A stretch of 64,000 nt of DNA. Origin: Echinococcus granulosus (taxonomy: Eukaryota; Platyhelminthes; Cestoda; Cyclophyllidea; Taeniidae). A program made the translations under genes and the position numbers. Of this stretch, positions 13,649-28,600 are shown one piece after another. The notes under the pieces are model-generated. The model was not told the origin of the DNA. It was given only the letters and a program-made list of their open reading frames with translations, and did not search any database. Location: NCBI RefSeq assembly GCF_000524195.1, contig NW_020170424.1, positions 281,332-345,331 of the forward strand, read 5' to 3'. Position 1 is the stretch's first letter, and each line of letters opens with the position of its first letter.

Positions 13649-16600
13649 CTACCTGGAGAGACAAAAGTGCTCATGAAATTCAGCAAACACTTTAAAAGGC
13701 ATCAAAGGGAATCGGTTGAGACTTACAGATAATGGCTTGGTGAACGAATCGTTGCTTGATGTCTCCTAATATACTGGGATGCCTTCCTCTCCTTCTGTAC
13801 ATGTCTTGCCTTCTCGAGGGCAAATACCGGTGGAATTATCAGCAGGAACATGAGGGACGTTGAAAGCCAAGTTAGTAAGATAAATACCTATGTGTTGGGG
13901 GATCAAAAATATTTGAGTTTATGTTCGTCAACCAATACTTAAAGGACAATTTGGCTACCGTAACCTCGATTGCATTAGTAGTACTAAAAGCAACGTTAAG
14001 CCCTGGTCGGTTGAAGCCAGATTAGGCATGCATAACCTAAAGTTAAGATCATTTTATCAGTTCTTACGGAAATTTGGATCTTATCCTTTGCTTGGATAAA
14101 ATGAACCAAAGTAGGTACTTAGTCAATACACTCTGTCGGACTATATCTCAGACGTGGGTACTTACGAAGGCCTGGAAATGATCGGGTGACAACTCGGCGG
14201 GGATAAGAACAAAAGCTGGCAGAACTCCCAAGTAGAGAATGAGGAGTAGGAGAGAAGCATATTTAAGGATTTTTGAGGAAAATGAAAAGGCCCGCTTAAC
14301 GTCATCCAAACGCGGTTGTCCCTCAGTCAGCAGATGGGCATTTCGAATGCCCAAGTCCCTTCAAGGTGGAAAGCAAAATGCCAAATGGGTTTACCGATCT
14401 ATAGTCGCGTTTGGTTTAAGATTTTCCAGAGCAACAAACATCTATACAAACTTTTATTTGCGGATTGTTTAAGCACTAGGTGGATGCATTTTTGATTATT
14501 AAATATGGACTCCGTGTCATGAGCTGTCAGTTGAGAAGTTTGTTGCCTGAATCGGTAGAGAAAGTCCACCACCTTAGGACAAATGTCGTGATGTGTTAGC
14601 ACGACACCAGGCATCACTATTTTTTACCCAAATCAAATGGCACCGAAAGGTTAAAAACCTATTTATTATTTGTTTACATAAAGAATACTTTGTTCTCCTA
14701 ACACATATAGGCAAAAGTTGTTACCATGGTGAAATGCGGACTCAACGATGACAGCAAATTTTCCGATATGTTTAACCCTCCGTAGCGTCATTTCAGGCTA
14801 AATGTCAATAAAAGTGGATGGAATTTTTCTTACTAACCAACATGTTACTGATTGCCTTACGTGCATTATCAGTAGATCCCCAGCAGTGTTTGCTAAATAC
14901 TTACAAAAAGCCAACTAAACAATAACTCTTTTACTCAGCTGATAAAATTAAAACTTAAAAGGCGGTCAAAAGGGTCTATATTTATTCTGGTTTAACGCAG
15001 TAGTGGATAGTTTAACCCACCGTCTCATAATGGAGGATTCATTACCCTAACTGCGATTCAGGAGGCTTCTCACGCATTTCCTAATGCAAGAGAAGTGATG
15101 ATAACATCCCGCGAGAAAAAGGAAAACTGATACATTTTTGCTGCTGCAAGCAGAGCAACAAGTAGGCAAAGGCTACTCCCTTGTTAGGGCAAGGCATAAA
15201 TCCCTTATTAGCTGAGCTGAAAAAGGGGGAGTATGGATGTTTTACTGAGCAAATACATAACTGTTTAGTACTTTGAAAAAAAAAAGTAAATTCTGATGAA
15301 GTTGATCAGAAAATAAGTGAAATGTTTTGGTAATACCGGCAAAATTGGTGAAGAACAACAATGGCACCTTGGCATTGTTAGGTAGATGTTTGGTAATTAA
15401 GTAGCATCGTGTGATGATTGCGAAAATCCAGAACGCTCCTTAAAATGTTTTCCTAGCTGAGAGACCAGCCACTACAATCCTCTCCAGCGAGAGGATTGTA
15501 TTTCGTGTTTGTTTAATTCCTCTGGCCATAAAGCAAGCACCCAAGCCATCTGGACATCTTGGGCCCGTCCACTCATTTGCTTTCCAACTGTCTTGGCTGC
15601 GTGGCACTTGACCTTGCAATCGTCCTGTGCTAATGTCAACGCAATGGAGACAATTTGCGACCCAAAGAAATGTCATTAAGCGATTACAAAAAGTGGAGGG
15701 AAGCGGTGCCTTTACACAGGCAAATCTTGCAGCGGTGTTCAACATGTGACCTTGAATTACGTTTTCTTCTTTCTTGCCAATTTACAGGATCTTCTTGTTT
15801 CTCAAGAAAAGTTTTCCTCTGCCCTCAGCAAGTGACCAAACTTTGGTGAACAGTTGTGCTTGAGCCTCACCATACACTCACTCACCCAAGTGGAATCTTG
15901 TGGAGCTGCAGTGGTGCGTAGCTGGGAAGTTTTGGTGGGTATTTAGTGGACCCGATTAAAAAAATGAAGTTATTTATGCTAGCTTCGCTTCGCACTGGAT
16001 ATTAGTGCGATTTATTTGCTTTGCCTTCCACCACTCATTTCCAAGTCAGTGTGAGTCCCGTTAGATTGTTTTTCTTCAAGTTGCACCCTGTTCTTCTTTA
16101 GGATCTAGACCAGTGGGCTCGTCCTGGCGTGGTGCATTATCACCGTCTGATTCCTCAGACTATTTCTGAGTGACACATCATTCTGCTGCTCTACCCCTAC
16201 ACCTTGGGAGCCAGACTGGGATTTCGGTTCGGTAAGCAGATCATATCCGTCGGATTTAACAAGAATTTTACAGTACACAAGATAAAAATGAAAGGCATAT
16301 AGGTGGGCACCGTCCGGAATGTCTAGTGTCCGCATTTAATCAAACAACCTTTTGCTTGCCCGATAAGAGTACACATTATTTTGACTTAATAAAAGTTGGA
16401 AAGTAGTTTTTCCTTTCTTCAAGGTCAGTAAGTGAGCCTAGAATCCGTGATTCTTAATTCATTCTTTTCCGCAATTCTTTTTTTCCATGAGATATCCACC
16501 ACTTGGGAAGAAACGCGGAAGCAGAAGGGGAATGAAGCATTAATTTTAAAGGAGAAAATGAGTACTTTGGAGGGTGAGGATGGAAGGCAAATAAATCCCA

Positions 16601-19600
16601 GGCTAAGAACAGGATATTGTTCAATCTTTTCTTTTTGCCCTGCCTGTAGGTAGCGGCAGGCTTTTCTAGTGATTTATAACACCAAGTACACGAGGATCCA
16701 AAACCACACATAAGCAAATGATAACCTGATAGTTTATCCTAAAGAATAATTTTTTTTATTGGAGAATAAAGCAAAATAAAACAGGTCGAATGTCAAAGGT
16801 GGAGAGAAGAGACACTCCACTAGGGTAAAGGGGATATGGACAACCCATCGACTACATGACATTCAAAACGGAAGTATGGTACATCCCATCACGAAACGCC
16901 TTCATTAAATCATCTCCTCATTTCAGCTTTATGCCTCTGACAAGAAACAAATGACCGCCAAATTAAAGCACAAAGTAGAGGAGGAGTCAAATCCCACAAA
17001 TTGTAGTAAGAAACATTTTTTTTACGAATTTCACTTTCTTGAAAAGTTTAAAAGGAACCTAGGCTACATCAAGCCATTTATCACCCTAGTAAGCATTCTA
17101 TGGCTTCATAGGGCAGGAAAGTAGGGAGGCACACTGACCTGCCGTAACCCTCTGACCAGGGCTGGAGAGGATCATCTATGGCGCGGGTCCTTTCCCATAC
17201 CTCTAGCTCCTCCTCTTCACTTAGAGGTTGAGTGGTGATAAAAGTGAAGAGAGCAGTGACCACAGCGCCCACCAATATGGTGCCCGGGGATGCTCCGTTC
17301 AACCAAACCCAATCGACTAAATGGAAGAAGGTGGGTGGTGGCCTTTGTAAAACATTCTTCTAAAGTTCATCTGACGAAAAACCTAAGCCATTTTATTCCA
17401 GTATTAGTAATTTGTTGCAATAAGTAATGAAGGAGAGTCTTCGAAAAGCTTATTTGGTTAAGGATGCCTACTATCCCAAAAAATTGTTTTATTTAACTTC
17501 ATAGAAGCTTTAATAGGCGTGCTTATTTTCGCGGTCAACCTGGAAAGCGGAACCTGCTCACTTCCTTCTAAGTGGTTGATTATCGCGGTAAGGAAACATT
17601 AAATGCGCTAGTAATCACTCTGAGACCACAGTCAACCGTGTCAACTGCGAGTGACTAGGGCACAGAGGTGGAGTCTGTCTCGGGGTCAGGAATACCGCTA
17701 GTCTCCGGCACCATAAGCTGATCAGCCGCTGGGCTGGTGCACGTTAGTCAATAAAAATGCCTGCCCCTAAAATCCTAGACAAACATAAAATTGTAAGTTT
17801 AATCAGTTGACGGAGACGGGTCTAGAAACTGGGTTGACAACTATTCTGTTTAAAATGAAAAAGTAGGATTGGGTCATAAAATTGCTACATTTCCTACATT
17901 GTCTATTTGTAAATCCATTGGTAAAAGACAAGACTGCACAATAGTAGGTTAGACAGACTTAAATCCGCACGAGGTCTCCGTTAAGGCGAGTTAAGGGTAG
18001 GGTTGTCCTTCACCACTTTCCTACGCCACCACTTTGCAACAGCATTTTTGCGCTGTTATTTTAAATGTCTTGAACTTATCCTTTGCCAAAATTATGTTTA
18101 CCGACTTACAGTAAATCTTATAAGCCTGGTGTTTAAGCAAAAAATAATAAGTATATCGGCGTTGGGGATGAGAAAGCACGTATTTTCGCTCATAAGTTAT
18201 CATTTTTCGGACAAAAGACTTTAAGTCCCTTTTTCAGTTTTGAGTGCCTTGCAATTGCTTAAGCCAGTCAACGGTCAAAATTAATGAGGGGCCTTACTTG
18301 CAAACCCGTAGACTTTGGTAGGTCGTATTAAACTAAAATTAAATGAAATAACAGATTCACTTATTTTACATTAGATGGCTATTACTGACAAAGCCAGCTA
18401 TATTCAGGCGCCTTGAAGGCGATCCACAAAAGCAGAAAAGCTTTTCTTCCTTCAAACGTGAATTTTACACATTTCTACACATTTTACACATTTCGCTAAA
18501 GCGAACTGATGGCTTTTCACTAATAAAAAAGAAACAAGCTGGTTTATGCCATGAAACAGATAAATCGCCCATGGAAACATGTTATAATTTTTCACTTGCC
18601 AATACAATCACCATGCCTTCAGAAAACGGTCTTATTGAGAAGTCCACTTTGTGCCGGTAAAATGGTTTCTTTTAGGTGCGGAATACTGTCGTTGTCCATT
18701 ACTGGCCCATATTGTGCTCCCAAATCTCTACTTTGTATGCAATCGTATAATTGTCAAATATCAGACAAAGAAGATGACCGTTTGTGCGAAAATGTTTAAG
18801 ACCACAGAGAATGCGAACGTGGCATAGTCCGTCTCAGATTATAAAGTGTTGTTGAACATTTTCCCCTGGGTAACTTTAGTAAAGCTATAAGAAAAAATGG
18901 CATTTTGTCCTACTGCTTCTCAAATGGTACCTTTTTTCTTTTATGCGTTTGTGTTTATCCAGAATGCGTGTGGTAGACCAAAAGTTCTAGGTTCTGCAAT
19001 TCAGTACGGAAGTCTTTTTAAAAATGTGTACCCTTAATGTAATACACACAGAACAAGTTTGAAGATGAACAATTAAATGGTCAAAACTTTAACTCACTAA
19101 AATATGTCCTGTGATAAGAATCAAAAGTCACTTCTTATCATGAGCTAATTGTTCATCAAACAATCCAAACAGACTGGGAGACTTTAACACACACCGCCAC
19201 CTGCAATTGTCCACGGTACTCATTTCCATGGCCCCCACCACTTTCCCTTCCCTCTTGACATAGGTGTAAACCATGTGTTTTTTCCTTACTAGCGTTAAGC
19301 ATGGCTTCCAACAACGGTATTACTATGATGGCTGTGAAAGGTCGTATTCGATGTGAGATATCGTTATTTGGAATAAAAGTTTGAGACTCTTCCTAGACGC
19401 GGTGCATTAGCATCTGGTGATTAATCGCTAAGTAAAATTGTTTCATTTCTCCACTATTTTATCTTCCCTAAATGGTGTGAAACATGTGACGCGAGTGCTT
19501 CGCCAACTCTGGAACCAAATCGAACCCGGAATATGAAATGGGTTGTGTTGAATTGCTTTGGATTTTTAATGAAAGGGAGGTATACAGGGAACAGTAAAGA

Positions 19601-22600
19601 GCATCGTCCATTTCATGCTCTAAGGGAAGTCACTGGAGCAGGATTCAGGGGAACAGGTTATTTACAGTATATTTTCAGATTTTAAGTCTGAGAGAGACAA
19701 CTCAAACAAACGTAGAGGTAAAGCTTGCTATTTAATCGCAATTTGCTTTAGCTTTGCCATTTTTCATTAACAGATGTGAAATCTTCCCTAATTTTATGTA
19801 CCGCATAGATGTCTGCTTAATTCGGATTTAAGTAGTGAAAAGTAGTGTCTTTAAACTTAAATACCACTATCAGTTATGAAAAAGGGAATCATGGATTTTA
19901 CGTGGGCAAGTACACGAGGCCGTGTTTCTTTGTCTGTCTCCATTTACAAGCCAGCTACCAGGACCGCCCACGTCACATCTTCCCTGCTTGCACATAGCCG
20001 CAGAGAAACATGGACTTCTAAATCGAAGGTTTTGTCTACCGTGTGCTCGGGTTGAAAGGTTAAGGAGAGTTCAGTCCTCTTAATACTTAAGTAAATTCTG
20101 GGAATATGTTTTTCAAAATTCTTGATCGATTGGGAGCAACTTAGGCTCCCACACCAAAAGCAGGCAAGTTTTATCGGCTAGTGTCAACAGACTGCCTTGT
20201 CAAGTGATATTCTCCTCTGTTCAGGCATTTAACTTCACGACTTTAAACTAAATTCTTTTGGAGAAGGACGACAAACCATCGGCTTACCGGTAAAGGGTGC
20301 AATGATGATGCCAATGCCACAAAGAGTGCCAACAATGAACCCAGCAAAAACTGCAGCTGGAGTGACACGAGCCCAGTAGAAGGCGAAGTAGAGACTGCCC
20401 AGTAAGGGACCGCAGAGAGCGCTAACGTAGTGACATATGTCGATGAGTGATACCTACAAGAAGGTGAATCGGTGCCTTAGGTGAATGCGCTTTCCTGAAG
20501 TCGGACAGAAAGGATCTGAATGCCAGCGGACATTTGGGTCGAATTGGAAATGTGGGTAGTGGAACTACACATGCCGCAAGTTTTGTCGCTACTTAGGGTG
20601 CTAGGCAGCAGTAATATGTGTATCTGGCAGCACCGCCCCCACCTATGGTTCCCAGCGGGTTCTCGACAGTATACTCAGTCTTGTGAGGACGTAGAACTCC
20701 TCCTCAACACAAATCTTGTGGCAAAATCTAGAAACAGACGATCTGGGACCACATAAGGCATGTTCATTTTGGTAAAACAAATCGTCATGAATTGGTAAGG
20801 AGCACATGTCATTCATTTGTGATGCTAAGAGCATATGTACAGTGCACCAGCCATCAGTCAACTGGTTTGGATGTCTTGGTACTTGGTTAAGTTGGTCTTC
20901 ACGTGACTCCTTAGTCTAAGATTTGGCTTCCACGTGGATGGCACGGAAGCCAGCTCAGTCCTTCAATAACTCGATAGACAGAGTTTTTGGAGTAAAAACA
21001 CAAAAACAGCAGATATGATGGAGACAAACCTCCACTAAATCAAGGAGCATTGGACCAAAGAGGAATACGGCGAGGACGGTGTATACAGCGTAGTTGCGAA
21101 CATTCCTCGTATGCTGGATGTACTGCCGATACTGGCCGTGTGTTGGACATGCTGAGCGAAATGGCACTCTCTTGCGAGCAAACTGGTGATCTCTATGAAA
21201 CAGAGAGTGCTTTGTCACTAACAGAAAAGTGGTGCGGAACTTACTCTGTTCATTGTCGCCTCTTAACTCTGCAAATATTATCGTTCTCTCCAATTTCTTT
21301 GTCTCCAAGTGCTCCTAGATAAACCGATTTTTTTATTCTCTAGATTTTTCACACCTTAGTCCTCATAACTTAATCCAAATATCTGGAAACAATGATGGTG
21401 CCTTCTATGCTACTCATTTACCTTTCAGTAGGGGGTTCGGCTTGTTAAGAATGCCCTTCGTGACTGAAATAGCGAAGTAGTGCTAGGCTTCCTGTTTCTC
21501 TCCCCAGTAAAAGTGGGCTTCTCAGTATCTACCTTAGAGTTGAGGGGTGGGATCAGCCTCACCATTTCGCCCTAACAATGCATCCATCCATCAAACAATC
21601 TGCGCTCCTCACTTGCTCATTACCAAACCACTTGATAGATCACTCTCATTTGGCTTATTTTCTTTTCTTTACCTTGGAAGAGAGAGACTGATTAATGTAA
21701 AAGGGGGAACCCGTTTTGTGGGGTAAAAAACCTATCCGTTCAGACATCTTCGCTGCATCTACCATCAAGGAAATAGTCTACTTTCTTAAAAAAGGCTATT
21801 TTTGCCCCTTTTTTAGCATTTCTTAACAATTTCTTGTGTTCTTCTCGTAAAAGTTGAATTGCCACTTTCCCTACCAGCGGATAGTTGCACCTGGAAAATT
21901 GTGGCCCCCACTCACATGACTGACTCCGTGGTGGATTAGGTTAACCACTCCGCGGTAAAAAAAGGGCAAAATAGGAGGTTGCTGTACTCATCTTGAAGCA
22001 GTCTTGACAAAAAACCTTTAGAAAATATTCATAGATAATAAAACAGAGTGGAAGTGCCCTCTAGAGCCTTTGAAAGGTGAGGAATCTTGACGTGAGGTGG
22101 TTGATCAAAGGCATGGCAATGACGTTCATGGAATAGCAGACAAAATTTCCAGAGAATGAATAAATAACTATAAAATAACAGTAACAAAAATTTTATCATT
22201 ATACAAAAGAAACGGGGAGAGGTTTATCAGTTTCGGGGCTATTTATTTCGCCTTTTTGAAAGGGAGGAGTGGTCATTTCGTCTGGAATATTTTGGTGTCT
22301 GCATGATGCAACGCCAAAGGAAGCGGACGAAAAAAAGTGAAAAGTAAAAGGAGGAAGTGTGAAAGTCGTCAGGTAGTGGAGACTTACTTCTCATCCCTCT
22401 GACAGTGGAAACAGGCCGCCATGCTTTTGCACCGACACCTCTCCCTACTCTCGCAGCAGCGGCCGCGTCTCAATCCGCACAAGACACAATTGTTTACCTC
22501 CTCCGTCTTTTTGAAGGGCTAGAACAAAAAAAGGTTGAAAAATTGCTTTCTAAATCAAACAGATATTACATTTGGGAAAAACACTTTAAGTATTAAAGTG

Positions 22601-25600
22601 AAGTGGATGCCTTCTAAGTTTTGATGTCCCTTGATTCAGTGCGTAAGTAGGGGGTGTTCCCGTCTAACCGGGATTTTTGAATTTTAAGGAAAAAAAACTC
22701 CCTTCAAATTTTGTTACACTCTCTTTCTACACCTTAATTTTATATTGTGGCTCCTTGCCAACTTCTGGTCACCTTCAGTATGGAGTGATTTGTCAGTATG
22801 TCTAAACCGTCCATGAACAACCTGGCTGCTTCATTGCCTCCCCCCGTTTTTAGTTCTATAAGATGTTGGTGCCTCCAAACAGTGCCTGTCCGTGACAAAT
22901 TTGATTGCAGTGATGTATCAGGACTGGTGATGCATGTGCTGCTCATTCAGAACCACACAGATGTTCCACACGATGATGTCTGGTAGGCGTGATTTGATGA
23001 GAGCTGGAGATCACGACAGCTGAACTGGCCAATGTCTTTCACTGCAGTGACGGGCAGCTCCATTGCTCATTAATAGGACTTTTGATTGCTTGGATGATGG
23101 ATATACGTTACGTCTGTCTCCGTAACGCCAGAAGCCATGGTGGTTCCCGCAGCCCACCATAACAATGGTCGTGGCTGCAAACAATCTCGCCAACAAGTGG
23201 TTCTGGACAATCAACGTATGTATGTAATCCCCATCTTGAAGCCGCGCAAGAGAAGAGTGGGTCCATGAGGAAGTGAAACAGAGGAGCTGTTTATGGACGA
23301 TCATATTAAAGCTGTCTGGATGTGGAGGGGGACCGTGTCTAAAAAAGTCGTAGCTGATGCTCCCCGAAATGCACTTAAGTCACGCTTTTACTAAATAAGG
23401 CAATTTGATAACTTGAGAAATGCGTCTACTTCTTCCAATGAATTAGCCGAATATTTTAAGTGGACCTACCCGAATATAGGTCATGTAGACATCGACGACA
23501 AAGATACTACTGATAGCCATTACTTCTGAGCAGATGCAAGTTGTCACTGTACAGATTATGACGGTATTGAATAGCACGGACCCGAATCGACCAAAGAGGA
23601 ACTCCAGCACAGCATAGACTATCAGACCTTGAAGGAAAAATTTTTGAAGGTCATAACAAGAAGCCTGGAAGTAAGGAGTTAAGTGAATTTATATTGCCTA
23701 TGGGTGTGCAGTGGAGGTCGCTTAAGTTTCCAAAAACTGCACTTCCAGTCGGTTGTGTGGCGTCCTTGTCACGCTAGTGGCTCTTCAATCCTTCTGCCAG
23801 GTCAGTCTGAGTTCGTATGACCTCAGAGAAGACTGGAGATGCTGCGTTGGTGGTAGCGGAAAGCAAACTTGGTCCTAAAGGGTAGCTACCTCAATTTCCA
23901 TTGCTGAGTGCTAAACCTTAACATGACGAAAGATAGACATCTACCACTGAAAGGAGGATCTGCGATGGCCCCTGATAGAAGAGCTAAAACTGACATCAAG
24001 CTTCGGTAAATACCCCATTCTCGAGTTCCATGGAAATGTTGTTGACAGCCGAAATGAATCTAGCCCGGAAACAATCCGGCAATGTTCGTTGCAGGGCTGT
24101 CTACGGTCTGGTGTTATTCATCAATGAATAGGGTCACCTTCTGTTGTTTCAGCTTCAAGGTCTCGTGGTGAGATCCACCAACATCAGATCATCCCACCAC
24201 TTAAATGTGGGTGGCTAAAAAGTCCTTACATGAGGGAATTTAATCATGCAGCTCACCATTCAAACACAACCAAAAGGCGGCAATTTGTTTGATGGGTCGG
24301 GTTTTAAAACAGGCCTGTCTGGTAGAGAGGCTTTCGGCGCCAATGTTGGTTCAGGCAGTAAATACTCCCTAAAAAGGCCTGCAGTCATAAAAAGGAAAGG
24401 AGCTCAAATCTCCTTCTCTCCGAAAAAGCGTAAACACTTTCTCTTAATGGTAGTGATGTGACAAAGAGCTACTTGTGGCAGACTGGTGGTTGTTTTAGCT
24501 AGCTAGACGATTTTAATGTGTAGCTAGTCAATTTGGGCGTCAGCAACTGAGACCTCTGGTCGGACCATCAAAACAGACTGTTTGTCTACACTTCAGGCGG
24601 CTGTTTAGGAGCTGCACTGATGGTAACCTTGGGGACCCCACCGCCATGGCAACCCATAGAAAAAATACTAAACACGTCTAAAGTCAATAAAATTTTTATA
24701 AATAACCACAACTAATATGCTGTAGAGTTTGCCAAGACCTGTGGCAAGTATACGGACATCAAGAAGTACACCATAGATGATCCAGACCTTCCGAAGCCAA
24801 AACTTCTTTTGCATCTAGGGGTCAAACCATATGGTTAGACGGGATATGTTGTTCCACTTCTTTATCGCTCAGTTAATTTAGGCTTATAAAGAGGCATTCG
24901 TAAACGCCGATATATGAAGACTGTCCAAACTCTTCCGACCTCCAGATATTCGGCCTTCACCTCGATGCCACAGACCCCTCCTTCTTCAAACTCTACTACT
25001 TAGCTTCCAGTTTTCCTCAAAATAATTTTATCTTTTTAACTTTTTGGGTAGCTGATGTCATATAAGAGATGCGAACTTGCCCAAACGCTCCATGAGGTTC
25101 GAGAGCATGACCTGTCCATAACTCATATTGAGAGCAAGGTAGCCCAGTCCACAGGCTGTGCCGAAGACAGCACCCACAGGGAAGAAGAAAAGTCCACTGG
25201 CTACCAAGTTAAATCCACTAGTTTCAGGTTCGGAGCTTAATACACCCTGCCAAAACGACTGATCAAGCAGGAGAAGTACCAAGTAGTCTAAAAATTAGAA
25301 GCTATATAAAGGACGCTGAAATGGAAATTCAGTAGGCTAAACTCAGTGAACAAATTTCTTAAATACTATTTTTAATTTTCACTGCTTACGTTTTGTTTGC
25401 TTCTATGTACGTTTGTTTAGTGTGAAAAGTGGAAATTGTGGCCTAAAATATTTCCAAATTCGATCAAAGTTTTTAGGTACTTGTGCATTGAGGGCGCTCA
25501 AGTAGCCACAGTAGATTGAGAGTCGTCACAAAAATAAATAGAAAGATAAAGCTTTTTAAAGTCCTTATCACTGCCAAACGTGCCAAAGAGTTTTCAGTGA

Positions 25601-28600
25601 CTGCTAAAACTCACCATCAAACTCTTTTAAGGCATGAAAGATGGCGGGAAGTGATCGAAATGAGAGAGCTGGTGTTGTGCTGTTTCGAACTCGTTGGCAA
25701 GCTGTCAAGGCGATAAGTCGTTCACAATCTCCTGAAAGAGCCGAAAAACCATCTCTGAAGTGTAAAATTTAGTTTTTTTCTCAGGACAAGCTGGTTACAA
25801 TTGATCAGGGACCAAAAATTGTTTCACTGATTTGTGACGATTTCCACTTCATCCTAATGCGTTAAATCGTGTTTTTTTTGCCCAAAACTTGATACAATGG
25901 TTTATTAGGGAAGGTCAGCTGAGCTTGTAGTCCAGTGATCTCTTATTTGGATACACCCTTCAAATGACAGGCGGACAGATTTTAGCAGCGTCGTGACTGG
26001 GGCATGCCATCGACTACCGAGAGGGAGGAGGAAGAAGAAGAAGAGGAGGCATACTCTTGCAACTTTTCCTTGTAGCACAAAAAACTTAAAATGTTTCTGC
26101 TCACCCAGGGGATATAGTCCGGAGTTGAAGAAGATGGCATCTCCGGTGAGTACCACGATGGAGACTAGAAAGGCGGTGGTAACATAGGAACTGCTGAAGA
26201 GGCTGGAGATGCCACCGAAACCCAGGATTACACCAACAGTAAAGATAATAACCGCCAGGATTAATTCCTTGCTCACATTTGGAGAGATCTGTATGAGAGC
26301 AGTCAGAGATCCTGGCAGAAGAGTTTAAGATGGCAAAGAAGTGATTATTTCCAAATCCACTTGGCGAGGTATGCGTCAGTCTATCAGCAAGATAATGCCT
26401 TCTGCCCTGTTCCACTAATCTCTTACTTTAAACTACTCCTTGTATCGTGTTAGGTCAGTTGAACAAACCTCGTGGATGCAAATCAAGGCTGTCTGTTGTA
26501 CAAATCAAGAATGGTGCGAATCTTAAGGTTTTGAAGTTGCTCCTCAAGTACAGTTCATGTCATTGGTTGAACCCGAACGACCAGCCCCACACTTAAGACA
26601 CACCGCATCAGACTCACAGGGCTCTGCTTACTTGGTGTCTGTGCGGGTGTGGTGCACTAAGGTACCAAATTGACCAGGGTCAATTTGTCACGCCTCAGAG
26701 TTATCCACTCCTCACAACCAGAGACGTATGGGTCAAGTGGGCAAGAAGGACTTCTGCCTTTGTAGGAGATAGACAGCGTGAACCCATAAAAGAAAAGGTA
26801 TATGCTGACTCCTACAAGAAATCACAATAAAATAGCTCACACCCCACCTTTTACAACTCAGAATCTTACACCTCATACCACCATCTCAAATGTCAGGGGG
26901 ATTTAAGAAGTGGAAGAAAGGGTAGGAGAGGAGAGGTGAGATCAAGAACGATGGGACTAGGTCCAGGTAGTTCGCTTCACTAAAAGGAAAACTGAATTAC
27001 AAGGCAAAATTAAAAGCAGACTTGTGCTTCGTTGGAAGAGGATTATAGTTCAGGGATTGCTTTGGTGATGTGTTCAATGTATCAAGTGCATTATTGGCTT
27101 TTTGCAAAAAAAATTGAACAATTTAACCCGCTCACTGTATACTACTAATTCCCTTTATAAGTAGCGCCAAATACTAATCTATAACCAGAGCGCAAATAAC
27201 AGTAGGTGCAAAGCACAATTTAATGCCAAAGTTAAGGATGTCTCCACAAGCTTGTCAGGATGACATTAATAGGCGTAAAACAGGAAGCGATTGAATACAA
27301 GACTGATTAGAATCGACCGCCCTGAATGTAGAACTTTTGCTAGTTTAAATCCACAAAATGTGCATTCAAGTAAGCAAGAAACGGAGTTGGAACCAGGAAG
27401 TTGTCAGTGTTAGTAGAATTAAGGATCAGAGGCCTCAATTTAGGGGCAAAACTCAAGGTGATATTAAGTTTTGTGCACAGCACAAATCCCGCTTTGGAAT
27501 CAAATCGGTATTCCTTACCAACCTAACTCTTTAATGGGTTTGCAGAAAAGATGACAAATCTTTATGACACTTTCTTGTCAGTTGTTGCGCCGCATCTTGC
27601 AATATAGTGAGCTAACACAATGGTAGGAGGCTTTATAAAGCGTCGTTCTAACGGTCAAAGACATTTGGACTACTCAAATCTCCCTAAACCTGGAAATACA
27701 GCCAACCGCAATGCGAATCAAGCAGTTGCTACCAGGTCTGATTAGCTACAAACGGTATCTTTTTCTTCTTTGAGTTCATCTCGACCTGATGGCATTTTTA
27801 AACGTCAAATCCTGTTTGCTGTCATTTGTATAACTGCTTCTACCAGCTGTAGCGACGCCAACAAAGTTAACCTTGTTGCTCCAGTGTCTTGATTAGCCGA
27901 TGAGCAACAGACCTGACAGGAAATTAACTGTGACCACAATATCGGCCAAGGGGGTGCCGTACGTGAGCAGGGGAGGCAGCCAGATCGGACAGAGGAGTTG
28001 TCTATTTTGAGTGCACACATCATGTGTGCTGCGGAGGTAGAGGTTGCATACAGGCGGTGAGTGTTTTGGTCATGAAATGCTTTGACCGTATAGTCGTGTC
28101 TAAGTCTTGACTACCTGGCGGGCCTGAGTAAGGACATGGGTGAACCGCACATGTGATCGTGTTGTGCCATCCCCACGGTCGACTAGCGTTCCTGCATGCG
28201 TCCGATGGACACAACAAGATGACAGGAGTCGCAAAGCTTATACGGGGAGAAAATGGAGGAAATGTCACATAAAGGTATAGTAGCTAACTTACAGGTACGT
28301 TGGTGATGAAATAAGAAAAAAAGGGGAGTTGATTTATCATCTAGATACTGGTATCGACTATGAGAAAGTTGGTGTCTAAGACCTCCAGGTCAATCGGTCA
28401 TGTTACAAGACGATATTCACCAAGGCTCGTCTTGTGTGCACAAATTAGATCCTTCCAAGAAGTGTCTTTTATCCACAGTTTGAGTCAGTCGTTTAGTAAG
28501 GATTCCTTAATGACTACATCAATTCTCCTCTGCCTTCCAGACTTGAGCATTGAAGAAAGGTTGGGTCAGTCGATTTGCGTTTTGAGTAACAAATTACAGT

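Noticed and set aside
24727..24837. Plus-strand open stretch reading as a C-terminus (KKYTIDDPDLPKPKLLLHLG).
   Set aside because: It is the complement of exon 7 of the minus-strand transporter, whose acceptor, donor and phases (0 to 1) fit exactly.
25055..25240. Plus-strand open frame.
   Set aside because: It is antisense to transporter exon 6, which has the family motif DQSFWQ.
27805..28023. Hydrophobic minus-strand stretch considered as a missing transporter exon.
   Set aside because: Its phases do not fit, and exons at 32544-32334 and 26311-26105 join directly with full family alignment.
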